Part shown: positions 28,364 through 38,304 of the stretch, piece by piece
How positions within the stretch are numbered: the first letter of the stretch is position 1
Layout: each line of letters begins with the position of its first letter
Source of the DNA: Phreatobacter oligotrophus
GTDB taxonomy: Bacteria > Pseudomonadota > Alphaproteobacteria > Rhizobiales > Phreatobacteraceae
DNA: 64,000 bases
Direction: 5' to 3'
NCBI RefSeq assembly: GCF_003046185.1
Contig: NZ_PZZL01000001.1
Coordinates: 620,001 to 684,000 of the forward strand
The notes under the pieces: model-generated
Database searches by the model: none
Told to the model about the DNA's origin: nothing
The model's input: only the letters and a program-made list of their open reading frames with translations
Position numbers and translations under genes: made by a program

Positions 28364-29581
28364 ATGCCCATGACCGCCATGACCTCCGACGCCGCTGCCA
28401 TCGGCGACCGCCTTGCGCGCCGCAACGCCGTCATCCTCGCGGTCGCGACAGCGCTGGCGGGCGCCAACACCACCGTCATGTTCGCAACCGGCGCCATTGT
28501 CGGCGCGCAGCTCGCCCCGGTCCGTTCGCTGGCGACGCTGCCGATCTCGATCTTCGTCGTGGGCCTCGCCGCGGCCTCGCTGCCCGTTGGCATGCTGGTG
28601 CGCCGCTATGGCCGCCGCACCGCCTACCAGCTGGCAACCTTCGCCGGCATGCTCACCGGTCTCTTCGGCTATCTCGGCGTCACGCTGGCGAGCTTCCCCG
28701 TCTTCTGCCTGGCGACCTTCTGCGCCGGCTTCTATGCCTCCGCCGCCCAGAGCTACCGTTTCGCGGCCGCCGACACCGCCTCCGACGGCTTCCGGCCCAA
28801 GGCGATCTCCTGGGTCATGACCGGCGGCGTCATTGCCGGCGTGGTCGGCCCGCAGCTCGTGGTCTGGACCAAGGATGCCCTGCCGCCGGTGCTCTTCGCC
28901 GGCACCTATATCGGCCAGGCCGTCGTGGCGCTGCTCGCCGGCGTCATCCTATCCTTCATCGACATCCCCAAGCCGAAGCCGGCGCCCGCCGGCACGGTGT
29001 CGCGTCCGACGATCGAGTTCTTCAAGAACCCCGCCTTCGTCACCGCGGTCATCTGTGGCGCCGCCACCTACATGCTCATGAATTTCGTCATGACGGCCGC
29101 CCCGCTCGCCATGATCGGCTGCAACCACACGATCGATGACGCGGCCTACGGCATCCAGTGGCATGTCATCGCCATGTATGCGCCGAGCTTCTTCACCGGC
29201 AGCCTGATCGCCCGCTATGGCGCGCCGCGCGTCGTCGCGGTGGGTCTGGTGCTCACCGCGCTCTCGGCGGTGGTGGCCCTGCTCGGCCTCACCGTGCCGC
29301 ACTTCTACGCCGCCCTGGTGCTGCTCGGGCTCGGCTGGAACTTCGGCTATATCGGCGCCAGCGCCATGGTGGCCGCGACCGCGCGCCCCGAGGAGCGCAC
29401 GCGCGTCCAGTCGGTCAACGACTTCTGCGTCTTCGGCGTCATGGCCATCGGCTCGTTCTCCTCGGGCAAGATCGTCACGACCTATGGCTGGGACATGGTG
29501 AACTGGGTGGTCTTCCCCATCGTCGCGCTCGCGGCCGTGGCGCTCGTCATGGGTGCGCGCCGGCAGCCCGTACCGGCCTGA
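28364..29581 (+). CDS. MFS transporter
   Basis: Inner-membrane major facilitator, 405 residues from the ATG chosen, with twelve hydrophobic segments. The first is AVILAVATALAGANTTVMFATG, and an RRYGRR loop, the MFS motif A equivalent, lies between TM2 and TM3. Substrate is unknown. Start choice is uncertain: in-frame ATGs at 28364, 28370 and 28379 are close together and none has a strong ribosome site. It is not obviously operonic with hppA downstream. Confidence 0.8.
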   Translation: MPMTAMTSDAAAIGDRLARRNAVILAVATALAGANTTVMFATGAIVGAQLAPVRSLATLPISIFVVGLAAASLPVGMLVRRYGRRTAYQLATFAGMLTGLFGYLGVTLASFPVFCLATFCAGFYASAAQSYRFAAADTASDGFRPKAISWVMTGGVIAGVVGPQLVVWTKDALPPVLFAGTYIGQAVVALLAGVILSFIDIPKPKPAPAGTVSRPTIEFFKNPAFVTAVICGAATYMLMNFVMTAAPLAMIGCNHTIDDAAYGIQWHVIAMYAPSFFTGSLIARYGAPRVVAVGLVLTALSAVVALLGLTVPHFYAALVLLGLGWNFGYIGASAMVAATARPEERTRVQSVNDFCVFGVMAIGSFSSGKIVTTYGWDMVNWVVFPIVALAAVALVMGARRQPVPA

Positions 29582-29811
29582 GCCGGCTCATCGGCCTCTA
29601 ATCGTTCCAAATCCCTGCATAACTGCCGAAAGGACGAGGTCCGGAGCCCCCGGGCGCGTTGCTTCGCCGCAGGGACTTTGGCAGAAATGTGCCCGGACTC
29701 GCGGCGGGCCCGGCTTTTGGCCGTCCCGCCTCAAAACAAGACGAGCAGCCAACTCCGCCCTTCAGGGCAGGACGGCGGTCCCCACGGGCCGACGGGACAG
29801 AGGAAACATCG
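29582..29811 (+). other. Long leader region upstream of hppA
   Basis: These 230 bases contain no supported gene. An open frame in phase with hppA spans 29659-29811 but lacks family similarity. I could not find a clear promoter; a GAGGAAA ribosome site lies directly before the hppA ATG. Confidence 0.4.
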
Positions 29812-31968
29812 ATGAATACAGCTTTGTGGGTCATCATCGGCTGCGGACTGTTGTCCGTGGTCTATGGCGTCTGGGCGACGAAATCGCTCATGGCCGCCGA
29901 CGCCGGTTCGGCGCGCATGCAGGAGATTGCGGGCGCCGTGGCCGAGGGTGCCGCGGCCTATCTCCGCCGCCAGTACACGACCATCGCCATCGTCGGCGTG
30001 GTGATCCTGCTTCTCGTCGGCTGGCTGCTCGGCACGGCCGTGGCGGTCGGCTTCCTCATCGGTGCGGTCCTTTCGGGCGCCGCCGGCTTCATCGGCATGA
30101 ACGTCTCGGTGCGCGCCAACGTCCGCACCGCCCAGGCGGCCTCGCAGTCGCTGGCCGCCGGCCTCGACATCGCCTTCAAGGCGGGCGCGGTCACCGGCCT
30201 CCTCGTCGCCGGCCTCGCCCTCCTCGGCGTTGCCGTCTACTTCTGGGCCCTGACCGGCCCGGGTGGTCTCGCCCCGACCAGCCGTACCGTGATCGACGGC
30301 CTCGTCGCCCTCGGCTTCGGCGCCTCGCTCATCTCCATCTTCGCCCGTCTCGGCGGTGGCATCTTCACCAAGGGCGCCGACGTCGGCGCTGACCTCGTCG
30401 GCAAGGTCGAGGCTGGCATCCCCGAGGATGATCCGCGCAACCCCGCCACCATCGCCGACAACGTGGGCGACAATGTCGGCGACTGCGCCGGCATGGCCGC
30501 CGACCTCTTCGAGACATATGCGGTGACCGTCGTCGCCACGATGGTGCTCGCCGCCATCTTCTTCGCCGGCACCCCGGCGCTGCAGTCGGCGCTGATCTAC
30601 CCGCTCGCCATCTGCGCGGTCTGCATCATCACCTCGATCATCGGCACCTTCTTCGTGAAGCTTGGCGCCAACAACTCGATCATGGGCGCCCTCTACAAGG
30701 GCCTCATCGTCACCGGCGTCCTGTCCATCGGCGGCCTCGCCATCGCCACCCAGTTCGTCACCGGCTGGGGCACGATCGGCACCGTCGGCGGCAAGGCCAT
30801 CACCGGCTCGGCGCTCTTCGCCTGCGGCCTGGTTGGTCTCGCCGTCACCGGCCTGATCGTCTGGATCACCGAGTACTACACCGGTACCGGCAAGCGCCCG
30901 GTCGTCTCCATCGCCCAGGCCTCGGTCACCGGCCACGGCACCAACGTCATCCAGGGCCTCGCGGTCTCGCTGGAATCGACGGCGCTGCCGGCCATCGTGA
31001 TCGTCGGCGGCATCATCTCGACCTTCCAGCTGGCCGGTCTCTTCGGCACGGCGATCGCGGTGACCACCATGCTCGGCCTCGCCGGCATGATCGTCGCGCT
31101 CGACGCCTTCGGCCCGGTCACCGACAATGCCGGCGGCATCGCCGAGATGGCGGGCCTGCCCAAGGAGGTCCGTCACTCCACCGACGCCCTCGACGCGGTC
31201 GGCAACACCACCAAGGCCGTCACCAAGGGCTATGCGATCGGCTCGGCCGGCCTCGGCGCCCTGGTGCTCTTCGCCGCCTACAGCTACGACCTCAACTACT
31301 TCATCACCGAGGCCAACAAGGCGGGGTCCACCGCCTATGGCTACTTCAAGGGCATGAGCCCGGTCACCTTCGACCTCTCGGACCCCTATGTCGTCGCCGG
31401 CCTGATCTTCGGCGGCCTCATTCCCTACCTGTTCGGCGGCATCGCCATGACCGCCGTCGGCCGCGCCGCCGGCTCGGTCGTGGAGGAGGTCCGCCGCCAG
31501 TTCAAGGAGAAGCCGGGCATCATGGCCGGCACCGACCGTCCGGACTACGGCCGTGCGGTGGACATGCTGACCAAGGCGGCGATCAAGGAGATGATCATCC
31601 CCTCGCTGCTGCCGGTCCTTGCGCCGCTGGTGGCCTATTTCGCCGTGCTCGCCATTTCCGGCTCCAAGGCCTCGGCCTTCGCCGCGCTTGGCGCCTCGCT
31701 GCTCGGCGTCATCGTCAACGGCCTCTTCGTCGCCATCTCGATGACCTCGGGCGGCGGCGCCTGGGACAATGCCAAGAAGAGCTTCGAGGACGGCTTCGTC
31801 GACAAGGACGGCGTCACCCATCTCAAGGGCTCCGAAGCCCACAAGGCCTCGGTGACCGGCGACACCGTCGGCGACCCCTACAAAGACACGGCGGGCCCCG
31901 CCGTGAACCCCGCCATCAAGATCTGCAACATCGTGGCCCTGCTGCTCCTGGCGATCCTCGCCCACTGA
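29812..31968 (+). CDS. hppA: K+-independent proton-translocating membrane pyrophosphatase
   Basis: Couples pyrophosphate hydrolysis to proton export across the inner membrane. The product has 718 residues and about sixteen hydrophobic segments. The substrate site includes [21 protein letters not shown] and [19 protein letters not shown]. At residues 464-469 the sequence is GNTTKA; the lysine (468) replaces the alanine of K+-dependent enzymes, so this is the K+-independent class. The start is the ATG after GAGGAAACATCG. A strong terminator follows the stop. Confidence 0.97.
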   Translation: MNTALWVIIGCGLLSVVYGVWATKSLMAADAGSARMQEIAGAVAEGAAAYLRRQYTTIAIVGVVILLLVGWLLGTAVAVGFLIGAVLSGAAGFIGMNVSVRANVRTAQAASQSLAAGLDIAFKAGAVTGLLVAGLALLGVAVYFWALTGPGGLAPTSRTVIDGLVALGFGASLISIFARLGGGIFTKGADVGADLVGKVEAGIPEDDPRNPATIADNVGDNVGDCAGMAADLFETYAVTVVATMVLAAIFFAGTPALQSALIYPLAICAVCIITSIIGTFFVKLGANNSIMGALYKGLIVTGVLSIGGLAIATQFVTGWGTIGTVGGKAITGSALFACGLVGLAVTGLIVWITEYYTGTGKRPVVSIAQASVTGHGTNVIQGLAVSLESTALPAIVIVGGIISTFQLAGLFGTAIAVTTMLGLAGMIVALDAFGPVTDNAGGIAEMAGLPKEVRHSTDALDAVGNTTKAVTKGYAIGSAGLGALVLFAAYSYDLNYFITEANKAGSTAYGYFKGMSPVTFDLSDPYVVAGLIFGGLIPYLFGGIAMTAVGRAAGSVVEEVRRQFKEKPGIMAGTDRPDYGRAVDMLTKAAIKEMIIPSLLPVLAPLVAYFAVLAISGSKASAFAALGASLLGVIVNGLFVAISMTSGGGAWDNAKKSFEDGFVDKDGVTHLKGSEAHKASVTGDTVGDPYKDTAGPAVNPAIKICNIVALLLLAILAH

Positions 31969-31990
31969 GCCGCGCCCCGGCGTGACAGGC

Positions 31991-32022
31991 AAAGCCCCGC
32001 GGGAGCGATCCCGCGGGGCTTT
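31991..32022 (+). terminator. Intrinsic terminator after hppA
   Basis: AAAGCCCCGCGGGA (31991-32004) pairs perfectly with TCCCGCGGGGCTTT (32009-32022) around GCGA. The A and T ends of the stem allow function in either direction. Confidence 0.8.
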
Positions 32023-32058
32023 GTCATTCCGGGGCGCTGGTGCGCGGCAAGCCCCACG

Positions 32059-32083
32059 AAAAAGCCCCGCCGGAGCGGGGCTT
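32059..32083 (-). terminator. Intrinsic terminator of bamE
   Basis: On the minus strand AAGCCCCGC, TCCG loop and GCGGGGCTT are followed by TTT, just downstream of the bamE stop. With the hppA hairpin it forms a back-to-back pair between convergent genes. Confidence 0.75.
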
Positions 32084-32109
32084 GGGGGGCAGGGCCGGGC
32101 AGGGCTGCC

Positions 32110-32604
32110 TCAGGTCCTCGGACCCATGATGATCTGGCGGAGCAGGTTCGCCTCCTCGCCGCCGGTGACGGTCGAGCGCGAGATGAAGTCGAAGACCTTG
32201 CCGTCCTGAAGCCCGTAATTGGCGATGCGCTCCACCTTGCGCTGGCCGTTGAAATAGACGGCGAGCACGTTGCGCTCCACCGTCTGCGGCGTCTGGAAGG
32301 TGAAGGTCCGGGTCTGCTTCTCGGAGATGTAGTAGAAGACGTCGCCATTGATGGTGGAGATCGTCGTCGGCGTGCCGAGCGCGATCATCACCTGATCCTG
32401 GCTGTTGCCTTCCTTCACCTGAGCGAGGGCTTCCTCGTTGGGGATATAGCCGCGGTTGAAGGTCTCGCCGACGCGGAACTGGGTCGGCGTTGGCAGGCTC
32501 GGCGTGAGCGACGACACCGACGGACCCTGCGAACAGGCGGCGAGAAGCGTGCCGACACCGGCGACGGCCATCACCCGCAGGGAACGAGACGGAACGGACT
32601 TCAT
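32110..32604 (-). CDS. bamE: Outer membrane assembly lipoprotein BamE (SmpA/OmlA)
   Basis: Accessory lipoprotein of the Bam complex that inserts beta-barrels into the outer membrane. The product has 164 residues from the ATG of MKSVPSRSLRVMAVAG. The lipobox is LLAAC, with the cysteine about residue 24. The domain core has FNRGYIPNEEALAQVKEGNSQDQV and ALGTPTT, the SmpA/OmlA pattern. Upstream codons to 32661 are rejected. It is divergent from the CBP3-type chaperone gene, the usual alphaproteobacterial arrangement. Confidence 0.93.
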   Translation of the reverse strand: MKSVPSRSLRVMAVAGVGTLLAACSQGPSVSSLTPSLPTPTQFRVGETFNRGYIPNEEALAQVKEGNSQDQVMIALGTPTTISTINGDVFYYISEKQTRTFTFQTPQTVERNVLAVYFNGQRKVERIANYGLQDGKVFDFISRSTVTGGEEANLLRQIIMGPRT

Positions 32605-32654
32605 GCGCGAACGACCTTTTCCCACCGGCCGCCACCTCTGGCGGACGCCCTCGC

Positions 32655-32682
32655 TTGACACGGGGGCGCGTTGACTTAACTC
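32655..32682 (+). promoter_or_regulatory. Candidate promoter of the CBP3-yceD-plsX-fabH unit
   Basis: TTGACA (32655-32660) is followed after 16 bases by TAACTC (32677-32682), placing a start near 32690, about 30 bases before the ATG at 32721. The -35 is a perfect match to consensus. Confidence 0.55.
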
Positions 32683-32720
32683 CCGTCCGCCACCATTTCA
32701 ACCCGAAGGCGGAAAACCGG

Positions 32721-33260
32721 ATGATCCTCGGCCTGTTTCGGCGGAAGAAGAGCGAGCCGACCATCGACAGCCTTTACGGCACCATCGTGGCGCAGGCTCG
32801 CCAACCCGTGTTCTTCACAGCCTGCGGCGTGCCCGACACGCTCTGGGGGCGCTTCGAGATGGTCGTGCTCCACGCCTTCCTCGTGCTCCACCGGCTGAAG
32901 GGGGAAAGCGAGGAGCGCCGCGCGCTCGGCCAGGCGCTGTTTGACCGGCTGTTCCTCGATTTCGACCGGGGACTGCGCGAGGTCGGCGTCTCCGACACCA
33001 AGGTGCCCCGCAAGATCCGGCAGATGGGCGAAGCCTTCTATGGCCGCATCCAGGCCTATGATGAGGCCCTCGCCGCCGAAGATCCGGGCCGGCTGGAAGA
33101 CGCGCTCGCTCGCAATGTGCTGTCGGCGCCCGGCGCGGACACGCGCGAGCTCGCGGCCTATGTGCGGCGCACCGCCGCGCATTTCGCCGCGGTCCCCTAC
33201 GAATCGTTCCTGGCGGGCGAGGTCGCCTTCCCGCCGCCGCCCAACGGAGAGCCGGCATGA
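32721..33260 (+). CDS. Ubiquinol-cytochrome c chaperone family protein (CBP3-like)
   Basis: Bacterial relative of mitochondrial CBP3/UQCC1, which assists cytochrome b synthesis and bc1 assembly. The product has 179 residues from the ATG of MILGLFRRKKSEPTIDSLYGTIV. The signature region contains RFEMVVLHAFLVLHRLKGE and FDRGLREVGVSDTKVPRKI, followed by MGEAFYGRIQAYDEAL. Membrane or respiratory assembly partners are inferred from the family. It overlaps yceD by ATGA. Confidence 0.9.
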   Translation: MILGLFRRKKSEPTIDSLYGTIVAQARQPVFFTACGVPDTLWGRFEMVVLHAFLVLHRLKGESEERRALGQALFDRLFLDFDRGLREVGVSDTKVPRKIRQMGEAFYGRIQAYDEALAAEDPGRLEDALARNVLSAPGADTRELAAYVRRTAAHFAAVPYESFLAGEVAFPPPPNGEPA

Positions 33261-33817
33261 CCGGAGAGACCGGGCGCCCCCGCGCCCCTTCGCCACAACT
33301 GCCGCGCTGGCCGGTGCGGCTGGTCGATGTGCCGGCGGGCGGGCTGCATGTCCGCCGCCGCGACCTTTCTGACGCGGACCGTGCGGCCTTTGCCGCGCAG
33401 ATCGGCGTCGCGGGCCTGCGCGCCTTCGACCTCGACATCCACGTGCGCCCCTATCGCGGCGATGGCCTGGCGGTGGAGGGGCGCGTCACCGCCGAGGTCG
33501 ACCAGACCTGCGTCGTCACCCTCGAGCCGATGGTGAGCCGCATCGACGAGGAGGTGGAGATCACTTTCCGCCCCGAGGACAAGATCACCACCAAGTTGGT
33601 CGAGGACGAGGAGGACGGCCTGTCCATCGACGCGTCGCATGCGGCCGATGACCCGCTTGTCGGTGGCGTGATCGATGCGGCCGCCATCGCCGCGGAATTC
33701 CTCGCCCTCGGCGTCGATCCCTATCCGCGCAAGCCCGACGCCGTCTTCGAGAAGCCGGAGGGCCTCGGCGAGGGCTCGCCCTTCGCGGGACTTTCCAAAT
33801 TGAAGCGCCGGACCTAA
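33257..33817 (+). CDS. DUF177/YceD family protein
   Basis: Protein of 186 residues related to E. coli YceD and plant DUF177 proteins needed for 23S rRNA accumulation. The core contains the segment around [18 protein letters not shown], with one cysteine, and an acidic [10 protein letters not shown] stretch. The C-terminal part ends in the PFAGLSKLK motif typical of YceD. In many bacteria yceD is followed by rpmF, but here plsX follows directly after 127 bases and no L32 gene lies between. Confidence 0.88.
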   Translation: MTGETGRPRAPSPQLPRWPVRLVDVPAGGLHVRRRDLSDADRAAFAAQIGVAGLRAFDLDIHVRPYRGDGLAVEGRVTAEVDQTCVVTLEPMVSRIDEEVEITFRPEDKITTKLVEDEEDGLSIDASHAADDPLVGGVIDAAAIAAEFLALGVDPYPRKPDAVFEKPEGLGEGSPFAGLSKLKRRT

Positions 33818-33944
33818 ACAGGCGCCGCGGATCGCCTGCCTCTTGTGCAGGCAGTCCCAAACGCTATTGTCCCGGCTCCCGCGGCCCCGGGGTCGTGCCG
33901 TCTCCCGACGGTGCGCCGTGGCGGCCCACGCAACGGAACGTCGT

Positions 33945-35009
33945 ATGTCCGATAAGGTACGGCTGGCCCTCGACGTCATGGGGGGAGATTTCGGCCCCTC
34001 CGTCGTCGTGCCGGGCGCGGAGATCGCCCTGTCGCGTCACGCGGACCTCGAATTCGTGCTGGTGGGCGACGAGCGGCAGATCACGCCGCTTCTGGCCGCC
34101 AATCCCCGCGTCAAGGCGCGCGCCACCATCGTTCATGCCGACGTCGCCATCCGCATGGACGACAAGCCCTCGCGGGCGCTGCGCTATGGCCGCCGCGTCT
34201 CCTCGATGTGGCGGGCCCTCGACGAAGTGAAATATGGCCGCGCCGATGCCGCCGTCTCCGCCGGCAATACCGGCGCGCTGATGGCCATGGCCGCCTTCAA
34301 CCTGAAGACCATGGCCTATGTCGAGCGCCCGGCGCTCGCCGCGCTCTGGCCGACGCTGCGCGGCGAATCCATCGTGCTCGACATGGGCGCCTCCATCGGC
34401 GCCGATGCCGCGGCCCTCGTCGACATGGCGGTGATGGGCGCGGCCATGGCGCGCGTCGTCTTCGACCTGGAGCGCCCGACCGTCGGCCTGCTCAATATCG
34501 GCGTCGAGGAGGTCAAGGGCCTCGAATTCATCCGCGAGGCCGGCCAGATCCTGCGCGAGGCGAACCTGCCCTCGCTCGACTATCGCGGCTTCGTCGAGGG
34601 CGACGATATCGGCAAGGGCGTCACCGACGTCATCGTCACCGAGGGCTTCACCGGCAATATCGCGCTGAAGACCGGCGAGGGCACCGCCAAGCAGATCGGC
34701 GAGTATCTGCGCTCCGCCATGTCGCGCACCTGGCGCGCCCGGCTCGGCTATCTCCTCGCCCGCAACGCCTTCGCGACGCTGCGCGAGAAGATGGACCCCC
34801 GCAAGAGCAACGGCGCGGTCTTCCTTGGCCTCAACGGCATCGTCATCAAGAGCCATGGCGGCACCGACGCGCTCGGCTTCGCCAGTGCCGTCGACCTCGC
34901 CTATGACATGGCGCGCTACGATCTCCAGGCGAAGATCCGCTCCATGCTCGAAGCCTATCACGCCCTGCGTCCGGTGCCGCCGGCCGCTCCTGTCGAGGCC
35001 GCATCGTGA
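33945..35009 (+). CDS. plsX: Phosphate acyltransferase PlsX
   Basis: Peripheral membrane enzyme converting acyl-ACP to acyl-phosphate for phosphatidic acid synthesis. The product has 354 residues from the ATG of [18 protein letters not shown]; upstream in-frame codons are not supported. Conserved blocks are [22 protein letters not shown] and [16 protein letters not shown]. The stop overlaps the fabH start (GTGA), so phospholipid and fatty-acid initiation steps are co-translated. Confidence 0.97.
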   Translation: MSDKVRLALDVMGGDFGPSVVVPGAEIALSRHADLEFVLVGDERQITPLLAANPRVKARATIVHADVAIRMDDKPSRALRYGRRVSSMWRALDEVKYGRADAAVSAGNTGALMAMAAFNLKTMAYVERPALAALWPTLRGESIVLDMGASIGADAAALVDMAVMGAAMARVVFDLERPTVGLLNIGVEEVKGLEFIREAGQILREANLPSLDYRGFVEGDDIGKGVTDVIVTEGFTGNIALKTGEGTAKQIGEYLRSAMSRTWRARLGYLLARNAFATLREKMDPRKSNGAVFLGLNGIVIKSHGGTDALGFASAVDLAYDMARYDLQAKIRSMLEAYHALRPVPPAAPVEAAS

Positions 35010-35980
35010 CCCTGCGCACCGTGGTGCGCGGCGTGGGCAGCTATCTGCCCGCCCGCGTGATGACCAATGCCGAACTCTCAACCCTCGTCGACACCTCCGA
35101 CGAGTGGATCGTCCAGCGCTCGGGCATCCGCGAGCGGCACATTGCCGCGGAGGGCGAAACGACCTCCGATCTCGGCCTCGCCGCCGCCCGCAATGCGCTG
35201 GCCGCCGCCGGCATGGACGCACAGGACATCGACCTCATCGTCCTCGCCACCTCGACGCCCGACCGCACCTTCCCGGCGAGCGCCACGACGATCCAGGACA
35301 AGCTCGGCATCCGCCATGGCGCCGCCTTCGACCTGCAGGCCGTCTGCTCCGGCTTCGTCTTCGCCCTGGCCACCACCGACAAGTTCCTGCGGTCGGGGAG
35401 CCACAAGCGCGCGCTGGTGATCGGCGCCGAGACCTTCTCGCGCATCCTCGACTGGACCGACCGCACCACCTGCGTGCTGTTCGGCGACGGCGCTGGCGCC
35501 GTGGTCGTCGAGGCGCAGGATCAGCCGGACGGGCCCGGCGGACGCGGCATTCTCACCACGCATCTGCGGTCCGACGGCCGCCACAGCTCCAAGCTCTATG
35601 TCGATGGCGGCCCCTCGCTGACCCAGACCGTCGGCCACCTGCGCATGGAGGGCCGCGAGGTCTTCAAGCACGCGGTGGGCATGATCACCGACGTCATCAA
35701 CGACGCCTATGCCGCGACCGGCACCAGCTCGGCGGACCTCGACTGGTTCGTGCCCCACCAGGCCAACAAGCGCATCATCGACGCCTCGGCCGAGAAGCTG
35801 AAGATCGCGCCGGAGAAGGTCGTCATCACCGTCGACCGCCACGGCAACACCTCCGCCGCCTCCATCCCGCTCGCCCTCGACGTGGCGGTGCGCGACGGCC
35901 GCATCCAGCCCGGTCACCTCGTCATGCTCGAGGCCATGGGCGGCGGCTTCACCTGGGGCTCCGCGCTGGTGCGCTGGTAG
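35006..35980 (+). CDS. fabH: 3-oxoacyl-ACP synthase III (KAS III)
   Basis: Condenses acetyl-CoA with malonyl-ACP to start fatty-acid synthesis. The product has 324 residues with a GTG start overlapping plsX. The catalytic triad is visible: Cys114 in QAVCSGF, His251 in FVPHQAN and Asn281 in GNTSAAS. Thiolase-fold motifs [14 protein letters not shown] and FGDGAGAVV are conserved. It belongs to the yceD-plsX-fabH-ihfA series. Confidence 0.98.
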   Translation: MTLRTVVRGVGSYLPARVMTNAELSTLVDTSDEWIVQRSGIRERHIAAEGETTSDLGLAAARNALAAAGMDAQDIDLIVLATSTPDRTFPASATTIQDKLGIRHGAAFDLQAVCSGFVFALATTDKFLRSGSHKRALVIGAETFSRILDWTDRTTCVLFGDGAGAVVVEAQDQPDGPGGRGILTTHLRSDGRHSSKLYVDGGPSLTQTVGHLRMEGREVFKHAVGMITDVINDAYAATGTSSADLDWFVPHQANKRIIDASAEKLKIAPEKVVITVDRHGNTSAASIPLALDVAVRDGRIQPGHLVMLEAMGGGFTWGSALVRW

Positions 35981-36003
35981 GGCCACCGCCGGCGAACAAT
36001 GGG

Positions 36004-36030
36004 TTGACCGCTGTCCGGCAACCCCATAAT
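36004..36030 (+). promoter_or_regulatory. Candidate promoter of ihfA
   Basis: TTGACC (36004-36009) and CATAAT (36025-36030) lie 15 bases apart in the 136-base gap before ihfA. The hexamers match well but the spacing is short. It would allow ihfA expression independent of fabH. Confidence 0.45.
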
Positions 36031-36116
36031 GATAGCAAAATCAGAGTGATAAGGAGCGTCCCCGGCACCTGCTGCCGTAAGGGGTGCCCGATCAGAGGCC
36101 GATGCTGGGGGTGAAC

Positions 36117-36431
36117 ATGGCGGGCAGGACGGTCACGCGTGCCGATCTGTGCGAGGCGGTCTATCAGAAGGTCGGTCTGTCGCGGACCGAATCCGCCCAA
36201 CTGGTCGAGCTCGTCCTGCGCGAGATCACCGATTGCCTCGCCGATGGCGAGACGGTGAAGCTCTCCTCGTTCGGCTCCTTCGTCGTCCGGTCCAAGGGGG
36301 AGCGCATCGGCCGCAACCCCAAGACCGGCCAGGAAGTGCCCATCGCGCCCCGTCGCGTGATGGTCTTCAAGCCCTCGAACATCCTCAAGGCCAAGATCAA
36401 CGGCCAGAGCGGCGAAGGCCTGAAGGACTGA
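36117..36431 (+). CDS. ihfA: Integration host factor subunit alpha
   Basis: DNA-bending subunit that pairs with IhfB. The product has 104 residues from the ATG of [16 protein letters not shown]; an ATG at 36102 would add five residues. The beta-arm region contains [17 protein letters not shown] with the proline that intercalates DNA, and [16 protein letters not shown] matches the family. It is followed after 117 bases by a MerR-type gene, the standard alphaproteobacterial neighbour. Confidence 0.96.
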   Translation: MAGRTVTRADLCEAVYQKVGLSRTESAQLVELVLREITDCLADGETVKLSSFGSFVVRSKGERIGRNPKTGQEVPIAPRRVMVFKPSNILKAKINGQSGEGLKD

Positions 36432-36548
36432 TACAAGACGCGGCCCGCATTCCCGCGCGGTCGCGATTGCCGGAACGTCACGAATCCGCCACCGTTGCGC
36501 GGCCCGATGTCCCTTTGCCATCGCGCCTATCAGTGAAGCACGACGAGC

Positions 36549-37418
36549 GTGGACAAGGCCCCCGACGCATACCGCACGATCAGTGAGGTCGCTGATGACC
36601 TCGACCTGCCGCAGCACGTTCTGCGGTTCTGGGAGACGCGGTTCAGCCAGATCCGCCCGCTGAAGCGCGGCGGCGGGCGTCGCTATTACCGCCCCGAGGA
36701 CATCGATCTCCTGAAGGGGATCCGCCACCTGCTCTACGGCGAGGGCTACACGATCCGCGGCGTCCAGCGGATCATCAAGGAGAATGGCGTCAAGGCGATC
36801 CAGGCGCTTGGTCGCGGGGAGGGGGCCTCGCCGCTGCAGAAGCCGCGCGGACCCGAGATCATCGATCCCGGCCGCGAGCCCGACGAGCCGCCGGCCCGGC
36901 CCGCCACCCGCGTCCCCGTTTTCGCCGAGGCGGCCTATCCCACGCCCCCCTTCATCCCCGCCGATCTCGGAGAGGAGGACGAGCCGGAGGCCGAGGACGA
37001 CGAGCCGCTGGAGCTGCCGCCGACCACCATCGCCCGGCCCGCGCCGCCCGCGCCGATCGCCCGCCCGCCAGCTGCGGCCCAGCCGGTCTACTCGCGGCCT
37101 CTCGTTGCACGTCCCGCGGTGATCCCGCCCACCCGGCCGGCGACGGCGCCGCGCGTCGAACCGCCCTTTGTCGCGGGTCCGGCCTCCGCCGGCCATGCGG
37201 CGCAGCAGGATGTCGCGACGGTGCCGATGGCCGAGCCTCCCGCCGTACCGGCGTCCCCGTCGCCGTCCATGCCCTCCATGCGGCCTGCCGTGCGCGACGT
37301 CGCGCCTCCGCCGCCGGCGGCACGGCTGGCGGCCGACGACATTCGCCGGCTGCAGGCTGCCCTCTACGAACTGCTGGAATGCCGCAAGCGCCTCGACGAG
37401 GCCTTCGACCCGCGCTGA
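36549..37418 (+). CDS. MerR-family regulator with long Pro/Ala-rich tail
   Basis: DNA-binding protein, 289 residues, GTG start. The N-terminal winged helix (residues about 8-80) contains [22 protein letters not shown] and [18 protein letters not shown], typical of MerR. No metal-binding cysteines follow. Residues about 110-265 are a low-complexity Pro, Ala and Arg-rich, probably disordered region, ending in a short helix ([24 protein letters not shown]). The effector is unknown. It sits beside ihfA as in many Hyphomicrobiales. Confidence 0.88.
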   Translation: MDKAPDAYRTISEVADDLDLPQHVLRFWETRFSQIRPLKRGGGRRYYRPEDIDLLKGIRHLLYGEGYTIRGVQRIIKENGVKAIQALGRGEGASPLQKPRGPEIIDPGREPDEPPARPATRVPVFAEAAYPTPPFIPADLGEEDEPEAEDDEPLELPPTTIARPAPPAPIARPPAAAQPVYSRPLVARPAVIPPTRPATAPRVEPPFVAGPASAGHAAQQDVATVPMAEPPAVPASPSPSMPSMRPAVRDVAPPPPAARLAADDIRRLQAALYELLECRKRLDEAFDPR

Positions 37419-37421
37419 GGC

Positions 37422-37826
37422 TCAGCGCCGCCAGGGCGGCGGCGCGGGCGGCGGCGGTGCCTTGGCCTGTTCCTCGATGCGGCGGGCCATGTGGTCGGCG
37501 ACGTCCCGCACCGTTTGCAGGCTCTGGTCGAGCTGACCCGCCTGCTGGTTGGCGAATTCGAGCTCCGCGATGATCTTGTCGATGCGCGACAGCGCCAGGG
37601 GGTCGGGGCGGCTCACCGCCTCGCTGCCGAAGATGATGCAGAGCGGGCCGACCGGAATGAGCAGGCTCAAGCCGATGGTCACCTGCCAGAGAAGGTTGCG
37701 GTCGTCGAAGCTCGCGGCATTCAGCGCGCCGACATAGGCCGCGCCGATGGCGGCTGGCAGGACAAGGACGATGACGATCCCCGTCCAGCCGATCAGCCGA
37801 GGCCTCAGCCGCGTCGACACCTGCAT
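37422..37826 (-). CDS. Two-TM membrane protein with C-terminal coiled coil
   Basis: Protein of 134 residues that I do not recognise. Hydrophobic segments lie at about residues 12-36 and 45-66. They are followed by a helical stretch (DKIIAELEFANQQAGQLDQ) likely to form a coiled coil and by a proline-rich end (KAPPPPAPPPWRR). It is convergent with the MerR gene, only three bases apart. No catalytic motif is visible. Confidence 0.65.
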   Translation of the reverse strand: MQVSTRLRPRLIGWTGIVIVLVLPAAIGAAYVGALNAASFDDRNLLWQVTIGLSLLIPVGPLCIIFGSEAVSRPDPLALSRIDKIIAELEFANQQAGQLDQSLQTVRDVADHMARRIEEQAKAPPPPAPPPWRR

Positions 37827-37902
37827 GATGACACCCGCTCCCGTCCCGCAGCAAAGTGTGGGGCGAGAGCGGGTGCCTTTTCAAGAGGATGGGCGCCGTG
37901 CC

Positions 37903-38238
37903 TCAGCGGTGGGTCGGCGTGGGCGGCGCGGGGGTGCTGGCCACCGGCGGGTTCGGCACGTTGCCGGAGGCCGGGCTGCGCGGATCGGGCGCGGGATCGA
38001 CCGTGCTCGCCTCGCGCCCGCGCTCGGCATTGGCGCGGCTGCGGACCATCCGGCCCTCGTGGCCGGCCTCGACGCCCTGGGCATTCTCGTCGTCCGCCGT
38101 CATCCCGCCGCCCGACGAGCCGCCGGACGAACTGGAGCCGCCCATGCCGCCGTCGGGCTGGGCGGGCGGAACCTGGGCGAGGGTGGGGATGGCGGTCGCG
38201 AGCAGCAGGGGCAGGGCGAGGGCGGCGAAGCGGGTCAT
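37903..38238 (-). CDS. Small secreted low-complexity protein
   Basis: Protein of 111 residues with a signal peptide (1-21, ending TLA). The mature part starts with a Gly/Ser-rich run (MGGSSSSGGSSGGG) and continues through a charged stretch to a Pro/Ala-rich end. GGAG lies five bases before the ATG. It is probably a periplasmic or surface protein. The function is unknown, and composition alone does not place it in a family. Confidence 0.55.
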   Translation of the reverse strand: MTRFAALALPLLLATAIPTLAQVPPAQPDGGMGGSSSSGGSSGGGMTADDENAQGVEAGHEGRMVRSRANAERGREASTVDPAPDPRSPASGNVPNPPVASTPAPPTPTHR

Positions 38239-38304
38239 GATGGCTCCGGGACAGGGAAGAGGGGGCGCCGCGAGGGCGCCCCGTCCTGGGTCACGTCAGC
38301 GTTG

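Noticed and set aside
29731-31992. 753-codon minus-strand open frame opposite hppA
   Set aside because: Low-complexity Asp/Glu/Gly/Arg shadow of a certain gene on the other strand.
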